Assembly: GCF_001997345.1 (NCBI RefSeq) | Contig: NZ_CP019606.1 | Span: 1,550,001 to 1,614,000 of the forward strand | DNA from: Tessaracoccus aquimaris | GTDB lineage: Bacteria; Actinomycetota; Actinomycetes; Propionibacteriales; Propionibacteriaceae | Reading direction: 5' to 3' | DNA length: 64,000 bases | Shown: positions 54,536-64,000 of the stretch, one piece after another | Layout: every line of letters starts with the position of its first letter | Position numbering within the stretch: the first letter of the stretch is position 1 | Made by a program: the position numbers and the translations under genes | Notes under the pieces: generated by a model | Seen by the model: only the letters and a program-made list of their open reading frames with translations | What the model was told of the DNA's origin: nothing | Database searches by the model: none

Positions 54536-55405
54536 ATGCTGAGCTTCGCCCGACGCCACGGTGCCGGCTACCTGTTCATCGTTCCGTTCTTCGCGCTCTT
54601 CCTCGTCTTCCAACTCTTCCCGATCCTCTGGACCTTCTACATCTCGACCCAGGAATGGTCAGGGCTCGGGGAGCCGGAATCGGTGGGGCTCAAGAACTTT
54701 CGGTTGCTGCTGACCGATCCGCAGTTCTGGGATGCCACGGCGAACACGCTGATCTACTGGGTCTGCGGCCTCGTCTTCATCCTGCCGCTGGCAATGGGGA
54801 TCAGCCTGCTGCTGAACAAGCGCGACCTCCACGGTCTGCGCACGTTCAAGACGTTGACCTTCCTGCCGTATGTCTGCGCGACGGTCGCCATCGGCCTGAT
54901 CTTCAACATCATGTTCGACACGCAGCAGGGCCTCGTCAACGAGGTACTCGGACTCGTGGGACTCGACCAGGTCGGGTGGCTGACCACGACCACCTGGTCC
55001 AAGGTTCCGGTCATCGTGCTCAACGTGTGGCGTCACACACCGTGGTTCGCCCTGATCCTCCTCGGCGGCCTCCTCAACATCCCTCGGGATTACTACGAGG
55101 CCGCCAAGGTGGACGGCGCGGGCGCGGCTCGCACCTTCTGGCACATCACCCTGCCGTCGCTGCGGCCGGTGCTGATGTTCTGCATGATCATGATCACGGT
55201 CGAGTCGTGGAACATCTTCGCCGAGCCGTTCATCATGCGGGGGCCAGGCACGTCCAACGTCAGCCTGTTCCAGTACATGTACGAGAGTTCGTTCCGGCTG
55301 TTCAAGTACGGCTACGGGGCCGCCATCGGCGTCGCCCTGACCCTCATCCTGGCCCTCGTCTCGATCATCCAGTTGTTCCTGATGCGAAAGGACGCCGACG
55401 CATGA
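54536..55405 (+). CDS. ABC importer permease (MalF type)
   Basis: A 289-residue permease with six helices and the EAA loop EAAKVDGAGAARTFWHITLPSLRP. Helix 1 starts at YLFIVPFFALFLVFQLFPIL. It pairs with the next permease; the ATG lies four bases after the binding-protein stop, and its stop overlaps the next start (ATGA). Confidence 0.9.
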   Translation: MLSFARRHGAGYLFIVPFFALFLVFQLFPILWTFYISTQEWSGLGEPESVGLKNFRLLLTDPQFWDATANTLIYWVCGLVFILPLAMGISLLLNKRDLHGLRTFKTLTFLPYVCATVAIGLIFNIMFDTQQGLVNEVLGLVGLDQVGWLTTTTWSKVPVIVLNVWRHTPWFALILLGGLLNIPRDYYEAAKVDGAGAARTFWHITLPSLRPVLMFCMIMITVESWNIFAEPFIMRGPGTSNVSLFQYMYESSFRLFKYGYGAAIGVALTLILALVSIIQLFLMRKDADA

Positions 55406-56250
55406 AACGCCCGTCCGGAACCATCTCCGCCCGTGCCGGCCGCTGGATCTGCTACACCCTGATGCTGATCATCACGGTCTACTCGATCCTGCCCGCCGCG
55501 TGGATGATGCTGATCGCGCTGCACCCCAAGTCCTCGTCGATGACGGGGGCGGCGGTGCTGGACATGTCGAACCTGACGCTCAGCAACTTCCCGGAGGTCA
55601 ACCGGCTGATCCCTGTGTGGACCAACATCGGCAACTCCTTGTTCACCACGGCGATCGGCACCGTGACGACGCTGTTCTTCTGCTCCCTCGCGGGGTTCGC
55701 GTTCGCAAAGATCCGCTTCCCTGGGCGTGAGTTCCTGTTCTACGCACTGGTCGGGACGATGCTGGTTCCGCCGGAGGTCGCTGTCATCCCGCTCTTCATG
55801 ATCATGACGGACCTGAGCCTGACCAACTCGCTCTGGTCGCTCATCATCCCGAAGATGGCCACAGCGGTCGGGATCTTCTACATGCGCCAGTACATCAAGG
55901 CCGTTCCGGACGAGGTGATCGAGGCGGCCCGCGTCGATGGATGCGGCCCGTTCCGAACCTACTGGCAGATCGTGCTTCCCATGATCAAGCCGGGCCTTGC
56001 CGTCTGGACCACCCTGACCGTGATCGCGCGCTGGAACGACTTCTTCTGGCCGCTGGTGTTCCTGCGCTCGCAGGAGAAGTACACGCTGATGCAGGCGATC
56101 TCGCTGCTTCCCGTCGGCGAGGGCCTCTCCACGCCATGGCCGATCATCATGGCGGGCACCGCAATCGCGATCGTCCCGCCAGTCATCGGATACGTGATCT
56201 TCCAACGGTTCCAGAAGGCAGACATGACGGCAGGCGCCGTCAAGGGATGA
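55402..56250 (+). CDS. ABC importer permease (MalG type)
   Basis: A 282-residue permease. The EAA loop is EAARVDGCGPFRTYWQIVLPMIKP, and the MalG-like block GTMLVPPEVAVIPLFMIM precedes it. ATG at 55402 overlaps the MalF-type stop. It ends one base before the convergent uvrC gene with no terminator space, which may mark the cassette junction. The importer must borrow an ATPase, such as an MsiK-type protein, from elsewhere. Confidence 0.9.
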   Translation: MKRPSGTISARAGRWICYTLMLIITVYSILPAAWMMLIALHPKSSSMTGAAVLDMSNLTLSNFPEVNRLIPVWTNIGNSLFTTAIGTVTTLFFCSLAGFAFAKIRFPGREFLFYALVGTMLVPPEVAVIPLFMIMTDLSLTNSLWSLIIPKMATAVGIFYMRQYIKAVPDEVIEAARVDGCGPFRTYWQIVLPMIKPGLAVWTTLTVIARWNDFFWPLVFLRSQEKYTLMQAISLLPVGEGLSTPWPIIMAGTAIAIVPPVIGYVIFQRFQKADMTAGAVKG

Positions 56251-56251
56251 C

Positions 56252-58171
56252 TCAGATCTCCGTCACCTCGCCGGTGGTGAGGTTGATCGCCTCGCCTCCG
56301 GTGTCGGCGACCGCCTCCTTCACGGCGGCGGCGAGCGTCGGGCCGAAGCCGGGGACCTCCGCGATCTCCTCGACGGTGGCCTGACGCAGCTTCCGCATCG
56401 ACCCGAAGTAGGTCAGCAGGGCCTTCCTGCGTAGCTCCCCCAGGCCGGGCACGCCGTCGAGGAGCGACTCGACGACGTGCTTGGCCCGGCGGGAGCGGTG
56501 GTGCGTGATCGCGAACCGGTGGGCCTCGTCGCGCAACCGCTGCAGCAGGTACAGCCCCTCGGAGGCGCGCGGCAGGATCACCGGGTAGTCCTCTCCTGGC
56601 AGCCACACCTCCTCGAGGCGCTTGGCGAGGCCGCTGAGCGCGATCTCGTTCTCGAGGCCGAATTCGCGCAGCACCTCCGCCGCCACGTTGACCTGCGGCT
56701 GTCCACCGTCGACCACGATCAGGCCTGGGGCGTAGGCGAACTTCGCCGCCGCCCCTGTGGTGGCGTCCACGTGCACGTCCGAGGCGCGCTCGTCCACGAG
56801 GCGGCGGAGCCGTCGGGTGAGCACCTCCCGGATCGCGGCGACGTCGTTGCTGCCCTCGAAGCCCTTGATGATGAAGCGGCGGTACTCGCTCTTGCGCGGC
56901 ATACCGTCCTCGAAGACCACCATCGAGCCGACGACCTCGGTGCCCATGGTGTGCGAGATGTCGTAGCACTCGATCCGCAGCGGAGGCTCGGACAGGTCGA
57001 GGGCCTCTGCGACCTCCTCAAGGGCGAGGTTGCGGGTCGTCAGGTCCGTGGCGCGGCGCAGCTTGGCCTGATCGAGGGCCAGTTCCGCGTTCTTGACGAC
57101 CGTGTCGAGCAGCGCCCGCTTCTCCCCCCGCAGCGGCACCTTGATCGTCACGTTGCTGCCTCGGCGGACGGTCAGGTGCGCCGCGACGGTGTCCTCCGCC
57201 TCGATGGAGGAGAAGACGTGCGGCGGGATCTCGAGGTCGTCGGTGTACAGCTGCTCGAGGAAGGCCTCCAAGAGTTCTGTGAGGGGGCGGTCGTCGGCCC
57301 GGTCGGCGATCCAGCCGCGCTCCCCCAGGATCCGGCCGTCGACGACGTGGAAGACCTGCACGGCGACCTGCTGGCCGTCGTCGGCGAGCCCCACAATGTC
57401 GGCGCGGAGCCCGTCGCTCAGCACGACGGAGTTCTTCTCCTGCACCTTCCTGAGCGCTGCGAGCGAGTCGCGCAGCACCGCTGCCCGCTCGAAGTTGAGG
57501 TCGGCGGAGGCCTGGTACATCTCCCGCTCGATCCTGCCGATGATGCCGCCGGTGTTGCCCGCCATGAACGAGCAGAAGTCCTCGGCGATCTCGCGGTGCT
57601 CCTCCGGCGTGACCCGGCCGACGCACGGCGCCGAGCACTTGCCGATGTCGCCGAGCAGGCAGGGGCGACCCGACGACCTGGCCCGGTTGAACACCCCCTG
57701 CGTGCAGGAGCGCATCGGGAACACCCGCAGCAGCAGGTCGACCGTCTCGCGGATCGCCCACGCCTGGCCGAACGGCCCGAAGTAGCGGGTGCCGCGCTTC
57801 TTGGCGCCGCGACCGACGAACACGCGCGGGAACTCCTCGCTCATCGTGACGGCGAGCCACGGGTACGACTTGTCGTCTCGGTACTTGACGTTGAAGCGCG
57901 GGTCGAACTGCTGGATCCAGGTGTACTCGAGTTGCAGCGCCTCCAGTTCGTTGGCCACCACCGTCCACTCGACCTTGTTGGCGGTGCGCACCATCGTCTG
58001 GGTGCGGAAGTGCAGCGCGGACGGGTCGGCGAAGTAGGAGTTCAGCCGCTGCCGCAGGTTCTTGGCCTTGCCAACGTAGATCACGTTGCCGAACGCGTCG
58101 AAGAACCGGTACACCCCCGGATCGGTGGGAATCGCACCGGGACGGGGACGGTAGGTAGCTGGATCGGCCAT
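56252..58171 (-). CDS. uvrC: UvrC, excinuclease ABC subunit C
   Basis: A 639-residue nucleotide-excision repair nuclease. The GIY-YIG domain ([21 protein letters not shown]), a Cys-rich [13 protein letters not shown] block, the UVR UvrB-binding region, the RNase H-like endonuclease ([21 protein letters not shown]) and tandem helix-hairpin-helix repeats ([25 protein letters not shown]) are in order. ATG at 58171 follows TAAGAT by seven bases. rapZ, its usual neighbour, is about 10.8 kb away. Confidence 0.95.
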   Translation of the reverse strand: MADPATYRPRPGAIPTDPGVYRFFDAFGNVIYVGKAKNLRQRLNSYFADPSALHFRTQTMVRTANKVEWTVVANELEALQLEYTWIQQFDPRFNVKYRDDKSYPWLAVTMSEEFPRVFVGRGAKKRGTRYFGPFGQAWAIRETVDLLLRVFPMRSCTQGVFNRARSSGRPCLLGDIGKCSAPCVGRVTPEEHREIAEDFCSFMAGNTGGIIGRIEREMYQASADLNFERAAVLRDSLAALRKVQEKNSVVLSDGLRADIVGLADDGQQVAVQVFHVVDGRILGERGWIADRADDRPLTELLEAFLEQLYTDDLEIPPHVFSSIEAEDTVAAHLTVRRGSNVTIKVPLRGEKRALLDTVVKNAELALDQAKLRRATDLTTRNLALEEVAEALDLSEPPLRIECYDISHTMGTEVVGSMVVFEDGMPRKSEYRRFIIKGFEGSNDVAAIREVLTRRLRRLVDERASDVHVDATTGAAAKFAYAPGLIVVDGGQPQVNVAAEVLREFGLENEIALSGLAKRLEEVWLPGEDYPVILPRASEGLYLLQRLRDEAHRFAITHHRSRRAKHVVESLLDGVPGLGELRRKALLTYFGSMRKLRQATVEEIAEVPGFGPTLAAAVKEAVADTGGEAINLTTGEVTEI

Positions 58172-58178
58172 GTCAGCG

Positions 58179-58196
58179 ATCTTAGGCGGGTAGCCT
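58179..58196. promoter_or_regulatory. Back-to-back leaderless -10 elements of uvrC and the divergent gene
   Basis: On the minus strand TAAGAT (58179-58184) lies seven bases from the uvrC ATG; on the plus strand TAGCCT (58191-58196) lies six bases from the ATG at 58203. The two starts are only 31 bases apart, so the promoters must overlap and probably compete. Confidence 0.65.
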
Positions 58197-58202
58197 GAAG
58201 CC

Positions 58203-58831
58203 ATGCCCGAGTCGTCACCCAGACACGTCACCGTCACCGAGTCCCCCCAGCCGACGGCGGCAGACATGCACGCCTACCGCGAGCAGTTGGCGGCCTTCCG
58301 CAAGCGCAAGAACTGGGCGCTCGTCGTCGGCATCGTGGCAACGGTGCTCGCGGTCGCGTCGATCGCGCTCGGCGGGGCGCTCGCCCTCGGCCAGTTCAAC
58401 ACCCAGTTCCTCAACACCAGGACCGGCGAGTGGGTCGCGCAGCGGCACGTGCCTGGCGCGTCAGGCACCGTCTCGCTGCCCGACCCAGGCCGCTACGCCA
58501 TCACCAAGCCCGACGGCGTCGCGCCCGCCTGCACCGTGGCAGACATGGACGGCACCGCGGTGCCCGTCGCCATGGAGCAACTCCCTGAGGCCAACGGCAA
58601 GACCCTGCAGGTCTTCGACGCGGAGAAGGCCACCTACACGGTCACCTGCGAGGGCGGCCAGAGCGGCGTGGTGGTGTTCGCCGTCGACGACCTGCCGATG
58701 GTGGTCAACGGCTGGGTCTCCGAGTTGGCGAAGGTCGCGCCGTTCCTGATCCTCGGCGTCGCGCTGCTGGTGGTCGGCCGGATCGTGCCGCGCCGGATCG
58801 CACCGGAGTCGATGCGACCCGTCATCCCCTC

Positions 58832-58835
<4 letters not shown>
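58203..58835 (+). CDS. Two-helix membrane protein of unknown function
   Basis: 210 residues: an N-terminal cytoplasmic part with a basic stretch (FRKRKN), a first helix [20 protein letters not shown], an extracellular domain of about 120 residues with one disulfide candidate (PACTVAD and VTCEGG), and a second helix [18 protein letters not shown]. No family recognised. Leaderless start after TAGCCT. Its TAG stop overlaps the uvrA TAG stop (CTAG). Confidence 0.75.
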
Positions 58836-61681
<2,846 letters not shown>

Positions 61682-61706
61682 GGTACGTCTTTGATAACTT
61701 GGGCAC

Positions 61707-62405
61707 ATGCCGACCAATCGCGCCGAGTTCGCCGAGGTGGTGAGCGCGGTTCGCGATCACACTGCACTGCTGCTCGGCACCACCATCGGATACTCCGACG
61801 ACGACTGGGCCGCGCCCACCGGTTTGGCGGGCTGGACCCGCAGCCATGTGGCCGCCCATCTCGCCGAGGGAGCCAACGGGATGGTGCGCGTCATCCACGG
61901 CATCGACTCCGGCACCCCGACCCGGATGTACGAGTCGCAGGCGGCCAAGCACCACGCGATCGAGGTGGGAGCCCTGACGAGCGGGCTCGCCCTGCAGATC
62001 CGGCTGGACACGTCCGCAAGCGAACTGCAGCGCGAATTCGCCGCCCTCGAGGGCGACACGCGTCCCGTCGCGCTGCGGGCCGGCTACCGGATCCCCGCGA
62101 GCCAGATGCCGCTCGCTCGCCTCGGCGAGGTGGTGCTGCACCACATGGACCTCGGAAGCCAGTTCTCCACCGCCGACCTCACGCCCGAGATCGCGGTGGC
62201 GCTGCTCGCGTTCCACGTCGACCGGATCGGCAGGCGCGACGACTTCCCACCGCTCCGGCTCGTCGCCGACGAGGGCTACGAGGGCTCCGTCGGCCGGTCC
62301 GGGATGCCGACGCAGATGAACGGCCCCGCAGGCGACCTGGTCGCATGGCTGGCCCGCGGCACCGAGTCGCCCCGCATCTACCGATCGACGGAGTCGGACG
62401 CCTGA
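61707..62405 (+). CDS. Mycothiol-dependent maleylpyruvate isomerase-family protein
   Basis: A 232-residue DinB-fold protein of the MDMPI group. Metal-ligand histidines are suggested by [17 protein letters not shown] (about 45-61) and VVLHHMDLG. Members use mycothiol as cofactor, in keeping with an actinobacterial host; the substrate is unknown. ATG at 61707 follows TAACTT by six bases. It is divergent from uvrA across 25 bases. Confidence 0.82.
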   Translation: MPTNRAEFAEVVSAVRDHTALLLGTTIGYSDDDWAAPTGLAGWTRSHVAAHLAEGANGMVRVIHGIDSGTPTRMYESQAAKHHAIEVGALTSGLALQIRLDTSASELQREFAALEGDTRPVALRAGYRIPASQMPLARLGEVVLHHMDLGSQFSTADLTPEIAVALLAFHVDRIGRRDDFPPLRLVADEGYEGSVGRSGMPTQMNGPAGDLVAWLARGTESPRIYRSTESDA

Positions 62406-62562
62406 CCTGGGCCTGAAGGATGCCTTGCGCAGCCTGCCCCTCCCGGGAGCCAACCGCCGCGGCATCGCCCAGCAGCGACACGATCGGGCCCGATCGGCCC
62501 CTTGTGCTGCTAGCCTGCGCGTCGAGCCGCGAGAGGCGGCGTTGACCAGCAGAGGAACAACC

Positions 62563-63312
62563 GTGACGCAGCCGAACGACCCGACCCCCGACTTCCAGCC
62601 GGGCGGAAACCAGCCGAACGACCCGCAGGCTGTTCCCCCGCAGCAGGGCGCCCCCGGCCAGCCCTTCCCCGGCCAGCCTCAGGGCAACCCCGGACAGCCC
62701 GACCCGTACGCGCAGCAGGCCCAGGCAGGCGCACAGCCAGGGCAGCAGGCACCGGGCCAGCCCGGTCCTTACCCGCACCCCGGCGTGCAGGCGCCGTCGA
62801 AGCCCGGTCCGGTGCGACGCGTGCTGAGCTTCATCGTGATCGCCGCGGTCGTCGGCGTCGGCGGTTTCGCGCTGTACAGCAACTTCGTGAGCAACGCCGC
62901 GCTGAAGGCCGGCAACTGCATCGTGATCACCGGTGAGGAGGGCGACCTCGACCACAAGGAGGTCAAGTGCGACGACGACGCCAACTACTCCTACCTGGTC
63001 ACCGAGGTGACCAACGGCGAGGCGGCCTGCGGCGAGGCCGAGGTGCCCTACACCATCTCGTCGAAGGGCAAGTACTCCTCCAAGGAGAAGACGAACAAGA
63101 CCACCTGCCTGATCCCGAACTTCATCGCGGACAAGTGCTACAAGATCGTCGACGACACCATCTGGGACTTCCAGATCGCCGACTGCGCGGGCGCCGACTT
63201 CAAGGTCACGAAGGTCGAGGAGTCCGCCACCGCCAACTGCGAGACCCCCTCTGAGCCGCTGCTCGAGTTCGCCAAGGGCAACCGCAGCTACTGCGGGACG
63301 TTCAACTCCTGA
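62563..63312 (+). CDS. Pro/Gln-rich membrane-anchored protein, first of a tandem pair
   Basis: 249 residues. About 75 residues of Pro/Gly/Gln repeats face the cytoplasm, one helix follows (VLSFIVIAAVVGVGGFALY), and the extracellular domain has six or more cysteines (KAGNCIVI, EVKCDDD, AACGEA, TTCLIPNF, DKCYKIV, DCAG). It resembles actinobacterial LppU-like proteins of unknown role. GTG at 62563 follows AGAGGA. A paralog follows at 63469. Confidence 0.75.
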   Translation: MTQPNDPTPDFQPGGNQPNDPQAVPPQQGAPGQPFPGQPQGNPGQPDPYAQQAQAGAQPGQQAPGQPGPYPHPGVQAPSKPGPVRRVLSFIVIAAVVGVGGFALYSNFVSNAALKAGNCIVITGEEGDLDHKEVKCDDDANYSYLVTEVTNGEAACGEAEVPYTISSKGKYSSKEKTNKTTCLIPNFIADKCYKIVDDTIWDFQIADCAGADFKVTKVEESATANCETPSEPLLEFAKGNRSYCGTFNS

Positions 63313-63333
63313 CGCGACGGCGTCACCCTGCCC

Positions 63334-63367
63334 GGACGGGCGGCCCCAGCAACGGGGTCGCCCGTCC
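63334..63367. terminator. Terminator between the two tandem paralogs
   Basis: GGACGGGCGGCCCC (63334-63347) pairs with GGGGTCGCCCGTCC (63354-63367) with one G-U pair and loop AGCAAC, 21 bases past the first paralog's stop. Confidence 0.78.
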
Positions 63368-63468
63368 GTCGCGTCCGGACTGCGCTTCGGCCACTCGACG
63401 ACCGCTTTCTTCCCGCGGACCTGCCGTGACCTGCTACCTTTCCGCCAGCGTCGAGGACAGGACCGCCC

Positions 63469-64000
63469 ATGACACAGCCTCCAGCCGAGAGAGACGGAGC
63501 TGAGCAGCGTCCGGCTCCCACGCCTTCACCCCCACCGGAACCGGCACCGGGCGCGGCGAACCAGTCACTGCCCCAGCAGCAGCCGTGGCGACCCCCGTCG
63601 AAGCCGTCGACGCCCATGAAGCCCCTGCACAAGTGGCTGATCTGGGGAGTGGCAGGCGCAGTGATCGTCGCGACCCTCGGCCTGGTCGGCTACCGCGCAA
63701 TGCAGCAGGTCGGCGACGAGGCCGCACTGCAGGTCGGCCACTGCCTCGTGCACGGCGAGGGGACCACGGACCTCACGTACCACCGGATCGACTGCAACGA
63801 CGCTTCGCAGTATTCGTACCTCGTGACGGAGTTCAACAAGGGCACCACCTGCGTGGACGACCAGGCCGCGCCGCTCACCGTCACGACCAAGGGTCGGTTC
63901 GGAACGCTGCTGGAGACCACCAGTTGCCTGATCCCCAACTTCCAGGTGGACGGGTGCTACTCCACGGTCGAGGAGGGGAGGCACGAGTACCGGCTGAGCG
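63469..64000 (+). CDS. Paralog of the preceding membrane protein, cut by the window end
   Basis: The frame opens with ATG at 63469 and runs off the right edge without a stop (177 codons). It has the same layout as the gene before it: a Pro/Gln-rich cytoplasmic tail, one helix (LIWGVAGAVIVATLGLVGY), and an extracellular domain sharing QYSYLVTEF, TTCVDD, TTKGRFG and TTSCLIPNFQVDGCY with its neighbour. Cysteine spacing is conserved. Function unknown; the pair arose by tandem duplication. Confidence 0.75.
   Translation, partial: MTQPPAERDGAEQRPAPTPSPPPEPAPGAANQSLPQQQPWRPPSKPSTPMKPLHKWLIWGVAGAVIVATLGLVGYRAMQQVGDEAALQVGHCLVHGEGTTDLTYHRIDCNDASQYSYLVTEFNKGTTCVDDQAAPLTVTTKGRFGTLLETTSCLIPNFQVDGCYSTVEEGRHEYRLS

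Overview
The window is one chromosomal stretch from a high-GC actinobacterium. Markers seen in the sequence are WhiA, RbpA, OpcA, a mycothiol-type DinB enzyme (MDMPI family), a SufR-BDCSUT operon, and many promoters of the form TANNNT-N6-ATG/GTG that imply leaderless mRNAs. The gene set and order fit Propionibacteriales, possibly Propionibacteriaceae, but that rank is inference.

Layout. 0-2.7 kb: lexA under two GAAC-N4-GTTC SOS boxes, then a convergent phosphohexomutase. 2.7-7.2 kb: a coupled metal operon (HMA chaperone, CPG-type P1B ATPase, Crp/Fnr regulator) with a TTGAC-N4-GTCAA palindrome upstream, and an ABC-F protein. 7.3-9.9 kb: response regulator / histidine kinase / response regulator. 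9.8-11.6 kb: RarD and an alpha/beta hydrolase. 11.7-18.7 kb: the suf Fe-S operon (SufR, SufB, SufD, Rieske protein, SufC, SufS, SufU, SufT) with a repeat element between sufC and sufS. 18.8-27.2 kb: ABC-2 exporter with CtaA, M3 peptidase, DinB-like protein, lipoprotein, MFS transporter and a DUF4921/GalT-like protein.

27.3-33.6 kb is a visibly AT-richer accessory island. On the minus strand lie a small secreted protein, a Cys-containing lipoprotein, a peptidoglycan-binding membrane-fusion protein, an ATPase and an FtsX-like permease. Divergent to them are a secreted matrixin metalloprotease, a lipoprotein whose pattern suggests an NTR/TIMP-like OB fold, and a small membrane protein. The right edge of the island is a truncated IS21-family end. 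This island is my best candidate for an undescribed system.

33.6-45.4 kb is core carbon metabolism: ctaB, zwf-opcA-pgl, rbpA, secG, tpiA-pgk-gap, whiA-yvcK-rapZ. 45.4-56.25 kb is an insertion relative to the usual actinobacterial uvrC-rapZ-yvcK-whiA block. It carries a POT peptide transporter, a macro-like hypothetical protein, a bioMNY-type biotin transporter with a BioQ-like operator, a Cds1-like PLP enzyme, a LysR regulator, and a UroD-like protein with a sugar-type ABC importer lacking an ATPase. 56.25-64 kb: uvrC, uvrA, an MDMPI protein, and two tandem Pro-rich membrane proteins, the last cut by the window end.

Four genes or gene pairs (response regulator 2/rarD, an ABC ATPase, an MFS transporter, zwf) are each broken by one missing base in a G/C-rich run. 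Restoring one base rebuilds the conserved protein each time, so consensus errors are the simplest explanation. No rRNA, tRNA or CRISPR array was seen.
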